Shown here in pieces: positions 1 to 8,608 of a DNA stretch of 49,546 bases. A program made the translations under genes and the position numbers. Position 1 is the first letter of the stretch. Every line of letters begins with the position of its first letter. The notes beneath the pieces were generated by a model that did not search any database, was not told where the DNA came from, and saw only the letters and a program-made list of their open reading frames with translations. Location: assembly GCA_029063895.1 (NCBI GenBank), contig JAIDNJ010000058.1:1-49546 (forward strand). The letters are read 5' to 3'. The DNA comes from Muribaculaceae bacterium. GTDB taxonomy: Bacteria; Bacteroidota; Bacteroidia; Bacteroidales; Muribaculaceae.

Positions 1-7
1 GCCAATT

Positions 8-1240
8 ATGGTACTAAATTACATTTGGATAGCATTTTTCCTACTTGCGTTTGTTGTTGCGATAGGAAAAACTGTTTTTGGTGGCGATATGGAAGTCTGG
101 AGCCAGATTATGTCAGCTTCTTTCTCGTCGGCAGGAACAGCCTTTGAGATTTCGATAGGCCTTACCGGTGTTCTTGCCCTGTGGATGGGTTTGATGAAAA
201 TCGGTGAGCAGGCCGGAGTTGTCCGTTTTTTCGGTCGTATCATCAGTCCGCTTTTTTGTAGACTGTTTCCCGGCGTTCCCAAAGATCATCCGGCGATGGG
301 TTCTATATTTATGAATGTGTCGGCCAATATGCTCGGGTTGGATAATGCCGCCACACCGCTCGGACTCCAGGCGATGAAAGAACTCCAGGAGTTGAATCCA
401 AAAAAAGACACGGCTACCGATGCTATGATTATGTTTCTTGTCCTGAATGCGTCGGGTCTTTGTTTTATTCCGATTGGTATAATGATGTATCGCGTGCAGG
501 CGGGAGCGGCAAATCCGACCGATGTGTTCCTCCCTATTTTGCTGGCGACATTTATTGCTACGCTTGTAGGAATTATTGCCCTGTGCATAAAACAGCGTAT
601 AAAGCTTCTTGACCCGGTTCTGCTGGCATGGCTTGCCGGAATGTCGATTGTGATTGGCGCAATTGTGTGGACATTCAGTCAAATGAGCGAAACCGAAGTG
701 CAGCTTTACTCGGGCTTTGTTGCTAATGTTTTGTTGTTCAGCGTTATTATTGCATTTATTGTTGCGGGCCTCATAAAGCATATAAATATGTATGATGCTT
801 TTATAGAAGGAGCTAAAGACGGGTTCCGGACCGCCGTTATGATTATACCTTATCTTGTGGCTATTCTTGTAGCGATAGGTATGTTTCGCGCGTCGGGAGC
901 GATGGACGTGGTGACCGGTGCGATGGAGAGCGTTGTAAGTTTCTTTGGGTTTGATACAGAGTGGGTTGCGGCATTGCCGACCGCTCTTATGAAGCCTTTG
1001 AGTGGTAGCGGTTCGCGAGGAATGATGGTCGACTTGATGAATACTTATGGTGTAGATTCGTTTGTGGCCAGGGTGTCGGCATCGATTCAGGGTAGTACCG
1101 ATACGATGTTCTATGTGCTCGCCGTTTATTTTGGCAGCGTTGGAGTGAAAAAGACAAGATATGCTGTGAGCTACGCGCTTCTTGCCGATATATGTGGTTC
1201 TATAGCAGGTATTTTTGCGGCTTATATATTCTTTAAGTAA
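8..1240 (+). CDS. Fused SpmA/SpmB-type nucleoside-recognition (Gate) membrane protein
   Basis: A 410-residue polytopic membrane protein with two Gate-type halves. The N-terminal half carries the SpmA-like stretch NVSANMLGLDNAATPLGLQ near residues 103-121. The C-terminal half carries the SpmB-like stretch MKPLSGSGSRGMMVDL and an STDTMFYVLAVYFG segment. In Firmicutes SpmA and SpmB are separate spore maturation proteins. In Bacteroidota they are commonly fused in organisms that do not sporulate, so a transport or membrane role is likely and the substrate is unknown. The ATG at 8 gives a hydrophobic N-terminus. Only 7 bases of upstream sequence are present, so its promoter is not visible. A strong terminator follows. 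The family call is firm; the function is not. Confidence 0.88.
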   Translation: MVLNYIWIAFFLLAFVVAIGKTVFGGDMEVWSQIMSASFSSAGTAFEISIGLTGVLALWMGLMKIGEQAGVVRFFGRIISPLFCRLFPGVPKDHPAMGSIFMNVSANMLGLDNAATPLGLQAMKELQELNPKKDTATDAMIMFLVLNASGLCFIPIGIMMYRVQAGAANPTDVFLPILLATFIATLVGIIALCIKQRIKLLDPVLLAWLAGMSIVIGAIVWTFSQMSETEVQLYSGFVANVLLFSVIIAFIVAGLIKHINMYDAFIEGAKDGFRTAVMIIPYLVAILVAIGMFRASGAMDVVTGAMESVVSFFGFDTEWVAALPTALMKPLSGSGSRGMMVDLMNTYGVDSFVARVSASIQGSTDTMFYVLAVYFGSVGVKKTRYAVSYALLADICGSIAGIFAAYIFFK

Positions 1241-1261
1241 ACAACTGTAAATCAAATAAAT

Positions 1262-1298
1262 AAAATCGGTTTAACTTCTTGTTGAACCGATTTTTTTT
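1262..1298 (+). terminator. Intrinsic terminator after the SpmA/SpmB gene
   Basis: A 14-bp stem (1262-1275 pairing with 1281-1294, one G-U wobble) with a 5-nt loop, followed directly by a run of T. It separates the SpmA/SpmB gene from the ybeY promoter. Confidence 0.9.
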
Positions 1299-1320
1299 GA
1301 TTTTGTTTACGCACGCGGTG

Positions 1321-1351
1321 TTGATTAAAAACATAATTATTTGTATCTTTG
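1321..1351 (+). promoter_or_regulatory. Bacteroidota-type promoter for ybeY-mnmG
   Basis: TTG at 1321-1323 and TATCTTTG at 1344-1351 are separated by 20 bp, matching the Bacteroidota -33/-7 consensus (TTTG and TAnnTTTG). The predicted transcript start is close to 1355, which puts an in-frame TTG at 1341 inside the promoter and supports the ATG at 1374 as the ybeY start. Confidence 0.75.
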
Positions 1352-1373
1352 TAGGTTAAATCATTTGTTTGTG

Positions 1374-1820
1374 ATGAATATATCATTTCAATGGCTCACT
1401 CAAGGCAATGTCGGTATGCCCGCTCTCGATTTTCCTCTTGTCCAGCGATGGATAGGCGAGGTTGCCGTGCGTCACGGTTTTGCAGCTCGCGAGTTGACAT
1501 ATATTTTTTGTGACGACTCAACTATCATTGATGTCAACCGTCGCTTCCTGAGCCACGATTATTACACGGATATTATTACGTTTGATTATACCCGAGGCAA
1601 GTTGCTTAGAGGTGATATGTATATATCGCTTGATACAGTGCTTACAAATGCCGATCTTGTTGGACAGGCCTACGACCGCGAATTACTGAGAGTTGTCATT
1701 CACGGCATACTTCATCTTTGCGGAATAAACGATAAAGGTCCCGGTGAGAGAGAGATAATGGAGGCACACGAAAACGAGGCGCTTGCCCTTTATGATGAAT
1801 TAGCCCTGACTGACTTATGA
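1374..1820 (+). CDS. ybeY: Endoribonuclease YbeY (16S rRNA maturation)
   Basis: YbeY is a metal-dependent endoribonuclease needed for 16S rRNA 3' end maturation and ribosome quality control. From the ATG at 1374 the protein has 148 residues, normal for the family. The signature is [11 protein letters not shown] at residues 110-120. His110 and His114 align with the first two metal ligands, while the third ligand, usually His, is Asp120. A longer frame opening with TTG at 1341 is unlikely because the promoter -7 box lies inside it. The stop overlaps the mnmG start by 4 nt (ATGA), so translation is probably coupled. The family assignment is firm. Confidence 0.93.
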   Translation: MNISFQWLTQGNVGMPALDFPLVQRWIGEVAVRHGFAARELTYIFCDDSTIIDVNRRFLSHDYYTDIITFDYTRGKLLRGDMYISLDTVLTNADLVGQAYDRELLRVVIHGILHLCGINDKGPGEREIMEAHENEALALYDELALTDL

Positions 1821-3697
1821 AATTTGAATATGATGTTATTGTGATTGGAGCCGGGCATGCCGGATGTGAGGCGGCCTCGGCGGCAGCACGCATGGGAAGT
1901 CGCACGCTCCTTGTCACTCTTGATATGAATAAAATTGCCCAGATGAGCTGCAATCCGGCTGTCGGTGGTATCGCCAAGGGGCAGATTGTACGCGAGATTG
2001 ATGCTCTCGGCGGTCAGATGGGTATTATTACCGACCGTTCGGCGATACAGTTCAGAATGTTGAACCGGTCCAAAGGCCCGGCTATGTGGAGTCCGCGTGC
2101 CCAGAGTGATCGAATGTGTTTCAGTCAGCTATGGCGTCATACTCTTGAACACACTCCCAACCTGTCGATGTGGCAGGATGATGTTGTCGATGTTCTTGTC
2201 GGAGAGGGTGGGGCAGTGGCCGGTGTGAAGACCGCGCTCGGTGTCACTTTCAAAGCTAAAGCTGTTATCCTTACTGCTGGAACATTTTTGAACGGATTGA
2301 TGCACATCGGGCGTACTCAGCTTAAAGGCGGACGCATCTCCGAACCCGCTTCGGTTGGGTTGACGGCACGTTTGCGTGATCTCGGGTTTGTTACCGATCG
2401 TATGAAAACGGGTACGCCGGTACGAATTGATGCGCGTAGTGTCGATTTTTCAATGACCACGCCTCAGCCAGGTGATAATGATAATCACAAATTTTCTTAT
2501 CTTCCCGATGTAAAACGAGAATTGCCCCAGCGCGACTGTTATATCCTTTATACAAACAACACCACTCACGAGGTTTTGCGTCGCGGGTTACCTGATTCGC
2601 CGCTTTACAATGGTCAGATCCAGAGTATAGGCCCTCGCTATTGTCCGAGTATCGAAACAAAGATTGTGACGTTTGCCGATAAAACCGAGCACCAGCTTTT
2701 TCTTGAGCCTGAAGGTGTCGATACAACTGAATTTTATCTTAACGGTTTTTCGTCATCGCTTCCGCTTGACATTCAGCTCGAAGCTCTTGAAACAATCCCG
2801 GCTTTACGCGATGTCGAGATATTCCGTCCCGGGTATGCGATAGAATATGATTTTTTTGACCCGACTCAGCTCAAGCACACTCTCGAGACCAAACTTGTTA
2901 CCGGTCTCTACTTTGCCGGACAGGTTAATGGGACCACCGGTTATGAAGAGGCGGCGGGGCAGGGGCTTATTGCCGGCATGAATGCTCATCTTGCTATAAA
3001 CGGCAAGCAGCCGTTTGTACTTGCTCGTGACGAGGCTTATATCGGGGTGCTCATTGACGACCTGGTTACCAAAGGTGTCGATGAACCGTACCGAATGTTC
3101 ACATCGCGTGCCGAATACCGTATATTGCTCCGTCAGGACGATGCCGATGTGAGACTCACTCCCAAGTCCTATCAGGCCGGACTTGCCGATGAAGCCCGCA
3201 TGAATCTTTTGCGTTCAAAAATAGAGCAGCGCGACGCCCTGATTGAGTTCTGCCGAAACTTCTCGGTTAAAACTTCAATCATCAATCCGCTCCTTGAGGA
3301 GAGGGGCCTGCAGCCGCTTAAACAGGGTTTGAAATTGATCGATCTCATCCTCCGCCCTGAACTTGACATTAAGATTTTGGCTGAAATGATAAAACCGCTG
3401 GCCGATAAGATTGAGGAAATCGAGCAGGTTCGTCGCGATGAAATCGTTGAGGCTGCCGAGATATTGATAAAATATCAAGGATACATCGATCGGGAGCGCA
3501 TGACGGCCGACAAACTGCGCCGACTTGAAGAACTCAAGATTGAAGGTCGGTTTGACTATGGGTCGATAGCCGCTCTTTCGACCGAGGCCCGTCAAAAGCT
3601 TTCAAAAATCAATCCTGAGACAATAGGGCAGGCCAGGCGCATTCCGGGTGTGTCGCCAAGCGACATCAATGTGCTGCTCCTGCTTCTTGGACGGTAA
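1817..3697 (+). CDS. mnmG: tRNA uridine-34 5-carboxymethylaminomethyl modification enzyme MnmG (GidA)
   Basis: With MnmE, MnmG installs the cmnm5 group on wobble U34 of several tRNAs, using FAD, NADH and a methylene-THF-derived carbon. The 626-residue length is typical. The N-terminus has the FAD dinucleotide-binding motif [10 protein letters not shown] (residues 11-20), followed by the family signature [18 protein letters not shown]. The C-terminal helical domain ends with [17 protein letters not shown], as in other MnmG proteins. The start overlaps the end of ybeY by 4 nt. The stop is followed after one base by a parS-like palindrome. Historically gidA lies near the replication origin in many bacteria, which is relevant to that site. 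Confidence 0.97.
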   Translation: MKFEYDVIVIGAGHAGCEAASAAARMGSRTLLVTLDMNKIAQMSCNPAVGGIAKGQIVREIDALGGQMGIITDRSAIQFRMLNRSKGPAMWSPRAQSDRMCFSQLWRHTLEHTPNLSMWQDDVVDVLVGEGGAVAGVKTALGVTFKAKAVILTAGTFLNGLMHIGRTQLKGGRISEPASVGLTARLRDLGFVTDRMKTGTPVRIDARSVDFSMTTPQPGDNDNHKFSYLPDVKRELPQRDCYILYTNNTTHEVLRRGLPDSPLYNGQIQSIGPRYCPSIETKIVTFADKTEHQLFLEPEGVDTTEFYLNGFSSSLPLDIQLEALETIPALRDVEIFRPGYAIEYDFFDPTQLKHTLETKLVTGLYFAGQVNGTTGYEEAAGQGLIAGMNAHLAINGKQPFVLARDEAYIGVLIDDLVTKGVDEPYRMFTSRAEYRILLRQDDADVRLTPKSYQAGLADEARMNLLRSKIEQRDALIEFCRNFSVKTSIINPLLEERGLQPLKQGLKLIDLILRPELDIKILAEMIKPLADKIEEIEQVRRDEIVEAAEILIKYQGYIDRERMTADKLRRLEELKIEGRFDYGSIAALSTEARQKLSKINPETIGQARRIPGVSPSDINVLLLLLGR

Positions 3698-3698
3698 A

Positions 3699-3714
3699 TG
3701 TTCCACGTGAAACA
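3699..3714. other. parS-like centromere site (ParB binding)
   Basis: TGTTCCACGTGAAACA matches the bacterial chromosomal parS consensus TGTTNCACGTGAAACA at every defined position. It is palindromic except at one base pair. It lies in the 59-bp gap between mnmG and apt. No parA or parB is present in the window, so the role is inferred from sequence identity alone. Confidence 0.8.
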
Positions 3715-3756
3715 ATTTAATAATAACTTCCTATAAACCAGTTTGCTTTATTAAGT

Positions 3757-4275
3757 ATGGAATACATTAAATCTAAAATCCGCGACGTTGTCGACTTTCC
3801 TCAGAAAGGTGTTGTCTTCAAAGACCTGACAACTGTTTTTAAAGACCCTCGTGCCATTCACATCATTGGGTGGGATCTTTCACAGCTCTATCGCGACAAA
3901 GGTGTGACCAAAGTCGTCGGTATTGAATCGAGAGGTTTTATTGGTGGCTCTATCCTGGCGTTTGAGCTTGGAGCCGGATTTGTTCCCGTGCGCAAGCCCG
4001 GAAAACTTCCTGCCGATACAATTTCGGCTTCTTATCAAAAGGAATATGGTGTCGATACAATCGAGATACATCGCGATGCCATCACCGAGGATGATATCGT
4101 GGTGCTTCACGATGACGTGCTCGCGACCGGTGGAACTATGCTGGCTGCCTATAATCTCGTCAAGAGCATGAATCCTAAAAAGATTTACATCAATTTTATT
4201 ATTGAACTTTCGGCTCTCGGTGGACGTAATCTTCTCCCCGATGATGTCGAGGTTACATCGCTGATTAAATATTGA
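3757..4275 (+). CDS. apt: Adenine phosphoribosyltransferase
   Basis: Apt salvages adenine by converting adenine and PRPP to AMP and pyrophosphate in the cytoplasm. The 172-residue protein opens with the family pattern IRDVVDFPQKGVVFKDLTTV. It carries the PRPP-binding loop VVLHDDVLATGGTMLAA, which contains the type I phosphoribosyltransferase motif (acidic pair followed by TGGT). Length and motifs are standard. It is separated from mnmG by 59 bp holding the parS-like site and from uvrC by 15 bp, so it probably belongs to the same transcription unit. Confidence 0.96.
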   Translation: MEYIKSKIRDVVDFPQKGVVFKDLTTVFKDPRAIHIIGWDLSQLYRDKGVTKVVGIESRGFIGGSILAFELGAGFVPVRKPGKLPADTISASYQKEYGVDTIEIHRDAITEDDIVVLHDDVLATGGTMLAAYNLVKSMNPKKIYINFIIELSALGGRNLLPDDVEVTSLIKY

Positions 4276-4290
4276 TTTTAGCCACACTAT

Positions 4291-6120
4291 ATGGCCAAAC
4301 ACGATAAGGATAAATCTCCGCAGCTAAAAGAGAAAATATCTATTTTGCCCGATACCCCCGGAGTCTATATGTATTTTGACTCCGAGGGTAAGGTTATTTA
4401 TGTGGGTAAGGCCAAAAATCTGAAGCGTCGCGTATCGTCTTATTTCAACCGTACTCACGACTCGCTCCGCACCAATCTGCTCGTCCGTGCTATCGCCGAT
4501 ATGAAATATATTGTCGTCCCGACCGAGCAAGATGCGCTTAATCTCGAGTCGTCGATGATTAAGGAATATCAGCCCCGCTACAATGTGTTGCTAAAGGACG
4601 ATAAAAGCTATCCATGGATTGTGGTCACCAACGAGACCTATCCTCGCGTCTTCATGACTCGCCAGCACATCAAGGACGGTTCAAAATATTTTGGCCCCTA
4701 CACAGATGTCGGAGTTGCAAGAACGGTTCTTGACCTTATAAGGCAACTATACCCTATACGAACCTGCCGGTTGCCCATCACTCCTGAATTTGTCAAGCGG
4801 GGAAAGGGCAGGCTGTGTCTCGAATATCACATGAAAAAGTGTATGGGATGTTGCAAGGGACTCATTTCACCTGAAGATTACAAACTGTACATTGACCGTG
4901 TAAAACAAATATTGCGCGGAGAGACAGGCGAGCTTATGGAATATCTCAGGGACGAGATGGAACGCTATGCCTCGCAACTCAAATTTGAACAGGCCCAGGA
5001 GGTGAAGGAACGATATAAACTTGTGGAGCGATACCGCGCCAAGAGTGTTATCGTGTCGACCACTATCAACGAGATTGATGTGTTTGGTATCGATGACGAT
5101 GGATCAAATGATGTGTATATAAACTATATGCACGTGCGCCGCGGGGCGGTGGTCAAGAGTGTGACTCTACATTACCGACGTCGTCTCGACGAGTCGGCAA
5201 CCGAGCTTCTCACGCTGGCTATGCGCGAGATTGCCACTTCGCTCGATGTCACTTTTGGCGAGGTTGTGGTAGCCGAGGCTCCCGACATTGACCTTGACGG
5301 GGTGACGTTCACAATCCCGTCGCGCGGAGACAAAGCCCATCTTCTTGAGGTGTCACAGCGAAATGCCCGACAAAGCAAACTCGATTTTCTCAAGCACATC
5401 GAGCGAACCGATCCCGAGCAGCGCACCCAGAAGATTCTCGAGCGCATGAAGCAAGATTTTCATTTGTCCGAACTGCCTCGTCACATCGAGTGCTTTGACA
5501 ACTCAAATATACAGGGTACAAATCCGGTAGCATCGTGCGTGGTGTTTCGTGATGCAAAGCCGTCAAAAAAAGACTATCGTCATTTCAACATCAAGACCGT
5601 TGTCGGTCCCGACGATTTCGCGTCGATGAAAGAGGTGCTGACACGGCGATACACACGATTGATGGAAGAAGGGCAAGAGTTGCCACAGCTCGTCATTGTC
5701 GATGGTGGCAAGGGACAGCTTAGTGCGGCTGTCGAGGCTCTCGAAGCGATAGGACTCCGAGGTAAAATCGCACTTGTCGGCATTGCAAAACGACTCGAAG
5801 AAATATATTTTCCGGGCGACTCGGTGCCACTCTATATAAACAAAAACAGTGATTCGCTTCGTGTGGTCCAGCATCTCCGTGACGAGGCTCACCGGTTCGG
5901 TATCACACACCATCGTGACCGCCGCTCAAAATCCCAGACCGTGAGTCGTCTCGATTCTATCAAAGGGGTAGGGGAGGCCACGCGTACGGCATTGCTGAAA
6001 AAATTTAAAAGCGTCCGTCAGATTGAACTCGCTTCGACCGATGCTATTGCTGAAGTTGTCGGGCCGGCCAAGGCTCGTCTCATCAAGGATGCTTTATCAG
6101 GTAATAACAATAATCAATGA
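4291..6120 (+). CDS. uvrC: UvrABC excinuclease subunit C
   Basis: UvrC makes the 3' and 5' incisions in nucleotide excision repair after loading by UvrB. The 609-residue protein has all expected parts in order: the GIY-YIG nuclease (PGVYMYF and VIYVGKAKNLKRRV, residues 23-47), a UVR motif that contacts UvrB (YASQLKFEQAQEVKERY), the RNase H-like endonuclease (IECFDNSNIQGTNPVAS and LVIVDGGKGQLSAA) and C-terminal helix-hairpin-helix repeats (SIKGVGEATRTALLKKF). The stop overlaps the next start (ATGA), so the HipA-like gene is translationally coupled to it. Confidence 0.97.
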   Translation: MAKHDKDKSPQLKEKISILPDTPGVYMYFDSEGKVIYVGKAKNLKRRVSSYFNRTHDSLRTNLLVRAIADMKYIVVPTEQDALNLESSMIKEYQPRYNVLLKDDKSYPWIVVTNETYPRVFMTRQHIKDGSKYFGPYTDVGVARTVLDLIRQLYPIRTCRLPITPEFVKRGKGRLCLEYHMKKCMGCCKGLISPEDYKLYIDRVKQILRGETGELMEYLRDEMERYASQLKFEQAQEVKERYKLVERYRAKSVIVSTTINEIDVFGIDDDGSNDVYINYMHVRRGAVVKSVTLHYRRRLDESATELLTLAMREIATSLDVTFGEVVVAEAPDIDLDGVTFTIPSRGDKAHLLEVSQRNARQSKLDFLKHIERTDPEQRTQKILERMKQDFHLSELPRHIECFDNSNIQGTNPVASCVVFRDAKPSKKDYRHFNIKTVVGPDDFASMKEVLTRRYTRLMEEGQELPQLVIVDGGKGQLSAAVEALEAIGLRGKIALVGIAKRLEEIYFPGDSVPLYINKNSDSLRVVQHLRDEAHRFGITHHRDRRSKSQTVSRLDSIKGVGEATRTALLKKFKSVRQIELASTDAIAEVVGPAKARLIKDALSGNNNNQ

Positions 6121-6905
6121 ATTCCACTCTCCGACATCAAAACGTTACACGCTACATAGCTCCGCTACGTGAAGGTGGATCCCTGCCGGCTCTTGCCGAG
6201 GCCGACGACGGGTTCAAATATGTAGTTAAATTCCGTGGGGCCGGTCATGGCTCCAAAGCGCTTGTTTCAGAACTCATCGGCGGCGAAATAGCACGTCTGG
6301 CCGGGCTCCGTGTGCCCGAACTTGTCTTCCTTGACGTCGATGAAGACTTCGGACGCACCGAACCCGATGAAGAAATTCAGGACTTGCTCAAGGCTTCGCG
6401 AGGTCTCAATCTCGGACTGCATTTTCTTTCCGGTGCGATGACTCTTGACCCCTATGCCAACCCTGTATCGGCTGCCGAGGCGTCTAAAATTCTATGGGTC
6501 GACGCATTTCTGACCAATATTGACCGCACGGTAAAGAATACCAATATGCTGCTGTGGCACGGCGAAACATGGCTCATAGATCATGGCGCATCATTGTATT
6601 TCCATCATTCGTGGGGCGACCACATCAAGGCCGCCATGTCGCCGTTCCCCTACAGTCAGAACCACGCCATGCTGTCTCGTGCATCCATGCTCAACGAGGT
6701 TGACGCCGAGATGCATCGTTTCATTACACCCGAGGCAATTGACCGTATCGTAGCCATGTTGCCCGACGAGTGGCTCGACTATTCACCCGACATTACACCC
6801 GCGGCGGTGCGACAGGTTTATGCCGAATTTCTCAAAATTCGTTTGGATAATTCTCAATTATTTGTAAATCAAGCTAATGAGTTCCGTTCAAAACTTCCTT
6901 TATGA
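6117..6905 (+). CDS. HipA-like kinase-fold protein (HipA_2 type)
   Basis: A 262-residue protein resembling the short HipA-like kinase family. Kinase-like features are a Lys in YVVKFRG (Lys38), a catalytic-loop-like segment NIDRTVKNTNMLL (Asp136, Asn141, Asn143) and a metal-site-like DHG (Asp155). Classical HipA is a serine/threonine kinase toxin of about 440 residues paired with the DNA-binding antitoxin HipB. This protein is much shorter and no HipB-like HTH gene is adjacent. It overlaps uvrC by 4 nt and the downstream DUF3037 gene by 29 nt. HipA-like/DUF3037 pairs are known elsewhere, but to my knowledge their substrate is undetermined. The fold call is good; a toxin role is unproven. Confidence 0.78.
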   Translation: MNSTLRHQNVTRYIAPLREGGSLPALAEADDGFKYVVKFRGAGHGSKALVSELIGGEIARLAGLRVPELVFLDVDEDFGRTEPDEEIQDLLKASRGLNLGLHFLSGAMTLDPYANPVSAAEASKILWVDAFLTNIDRTVKNTNMLLWHGETWLIDHGASLYFHHSWGDHIKAAMSPFPYSQNHAMLSRASMLNEVDAEMHRFITPEAIDRIVAMLPDEWLDYSPDITPAAVRQVYAEFLKIRLDNSQLFVNQANEFRSKLPL

Positions 6906-7272
6906 ATATGCCGTAGTCAGATTCATGCCCGACATTTCCCGTCAGGAGTTTGTCAATATCGGCTTGATTATGATGTGTAAACGGCAAAAGTGGATAAAAT
7001 TCCGCCATTATATTGATAGTCAAAGGATTAGTTCACTGAGAAATGTCGAGGTGGCCGCCGATGCCATTACCCGTCAGCTCGCGTCGTTTGTAGAGCTGAG
7101 CAAACCCTCACCCGACCCGGCTACCTGCATGTCCGATTTCCCCGTTGAGGAACGTTTCCGATGGCTCACTGCTGTAAGGTCGGCATGTATTAGAACATCA
7201 GAGGTCCATCCCGGCAAGACCGGTGACCTTGACGGCGAATTTGACCGATTGTTTGCCGAACTTGTCCTGTAA
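6877..7272 (+). CDS. DUF3037 protein, partner of the HipA-like kinase
   Basis: A 131-residue protein that looks like DUF3037. It begins with the family-typical FLYEYAVVRFMPDISRQEFVNIGLIM stretch at about residues 7-32. No catalytic motif or membrane segment is seen. The ATG at 6877 lies 29 nt inside the HipA-like gene in another frame. Such a deep overlap suggests coupled, stoichiometric production and supports a functional pair. The function is unknown; an accessory or regulator of the kinase is the simplest inference from context. Confidence 0.75.
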   Translation: MSSVQNFLYEYAVVRFMPDISRQEFVNIGLIMMCKRQKWIKFRHYIDSQRISSLRNVEVAADAITRQLASFVELSKPSPDPATCMSDFPVEERFRWLTAVRSACIRTSEVHPGKTGDLDGEFDRLFAELVL

Positions 7273-7300
7273 ATTATTAACTAATATAAATTCCCACCCA

Positions 7301-8608
7301 ATGCAAAACGACGAGGCTCAGTTACCCGCCATATCTTTTAGAAAAGGGTTTTTGGCAATATCACCGATTTTGGTGTTCATGTTATTTTATCTTGTTGTCT
7401 CGATTGTTATCGGTGACTTTTACAAGATGCCGCTTGCCGTCGCTTTTCTGGTAGCTACAATTTGGGCGGTTCTCACGACACCCGGCGGTCTGCAGGACCG
7501 TATCAAGATTTTTTCAAAAGCGGCCGGCTCGACCAATATCCTTTACATGATATGGATTTTTATTCTTGCCGGAGCGTTTGCCAATCTGGCTAAGGAAATA
7601 GGGGCGGTCGATACTACCGTCAATTTTGCGCTGTGTTATCTGCCTCCTCATTTCATTTTGCCGGGACTTTTTGTGGCTGCATGTTTCATCTCCTTTTCGA
7701 TAGGTACATCGGTCGGGACGGTTGTCGCTTTGACGCCGCTTGCCGTCGACATGGCTACCGCCGGACACGCGTCAGTCCCGCTTTTCGTTGCCTCGATTCT
7801 TGGCGGTGCATTTTTTGGCGACAATCTTTCGTTTATTTCCGACACGACCATAGCGGCCACGCGTACTCAAGGATGTCGCATGGGTGACAAGTTCAAGGCC
7901 AATATCTGGATTGCGCTTCCGGCGGCTATAATTACTCTTGCGGTCTATATCGCCATGGGCGGTGTCGTGGAGAATGTGACCGTTAATGAGGTCGGCAACC
8001 TGTGGCTGCTGTGTCCCTATCTGGTTGTAATCGCCCTTGCGGTTGCCGGTATCAATGTTGTCATCGTGCTGCTCGGAGGTATTCTTGTCGCTTTTACAGT
8101 TGCTGCTGCCGACGGCACCGACATCATGTCGATGTTCGGCTTTATGGGCAACGGCATTGATTCTATGGGCAACCTGATAATTGTGACACTGCTTGCAACA
8201 GGTATGCTCGGTCTCATCCAGTTTAACGGAGGTATCGATTACCTTCTTCAGATTCTGACTCGGGGAATACGAGGACCGCGTGGAGCTCAGGCTGTAATCG
8301 GTATTCTTGTGATGCTTGTCAATTTCTGCACGGCCAACAATACCGTAGCCATCATCACCGTGGGGGCGTTGTCACGAAAACTTGCAACGCGATTTGGAGT
8401 GTCGCCGCTTAAAAGCGCGAGCTTGCTCGACACATGTTCCTGCATAGCGCAATGCATTATCCCCTATGGAGCGCAAACGTTGTTGTGTACCGCTCTGGCA
8501 GGCATATCACCGATGGAGCCATGGACATTCCTGTATTACCCCTGGGCGCTTGCGTTTGTAGTAATTCTGTCGATTATTTTCCGTTTCCCGCGGTTGAAGT
8601 CGGTTTAG
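7301..8608 (+). CDS. NhaC-family Na+/H+ antiporter
   Basis: A polytopic inner-membrane protein of 435 residues from the ATG at 7301. The open frame extends back to 7223 into the DUF3037 gene, but that extension is hydrophilic and overlaps coding sequence, so the later ATG is preferred. Recognisable NhaC-type stretches include FSIGTSVGTVVALTPLA, ILGGAFFGDNLSFISDTTIAAT and CTANNTVAIITVGAL. The family exchanges Na+ for protons, and some members carry malate, lactate or amino acids, so the substrate is inferred. The 3' end overlaps the convergent EamA gene by 35 bp. Confidence 0.88.
   Translation: MQNDEAQLPAISFRKGFLAISPILVFMLFYLVVSIVIGDFYKMPLAVAFLVATIWAVLTTPGGLQDRIKIFSKAAGSTNILYMIWIFILAGAFANLAKEIGAVDTTVNFALCYLPPHFILPGLFVAACFISFSIGTSVGTVVALTPLAVDMATAGHASVPLFVASILGGAFFGDNLSFISDTTIAATRTQGCRMGDKFKANIWIALPAAIITLAVYIAMGGVVENVTVNEVGNLWLLCPYLVVIALAVAGINVVIVLLGGILVAFTVAAADGTDIMSMFGFMGNGIDSMGNLIIVTLLATGMLGLIQFNGGIDYLLQILTRGIRGPRGAQAVIGILVMLVNFCTANNTVAIITVGALSRKLATRFGVSPLKSASLLDTCSCIAQCIIPYGAQTLLCTALAGISPMEPWTFLYYPWALAFVVILSIIFRFPRLKSV

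Noticed and set aside
8-1240. Evidence of sporulation from the SpmA/SpmB homologue
   Set aside because: Fused SpmA/SpmB proteins are common in non-sporulating Bacteroidota, and no other sporulation gene is present.
113-1255. 380-codon open frame on the minus strand across the SpmA/SpmB gene
   Set aside because: It is fully antisense to a well-recognised membrane protein, has no family resemblance, is rich in His, Arg, Asn and Ser, and reads through the terminator region. It is a shadow frame.
6117-7272. Classical HipBA toxin-antitoxin operon
   Set aside because: The kinase is much shorter than HipA, and no HipB-like helix-turn-helix gene precedes it.
7223-7300. Extended N-terminus of the NhaC-type antiporter
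   Set aside because: The extension overlaps DUF3037 coding sequence and is polar; the ATG at 7301 gives a normal family N-terminus.
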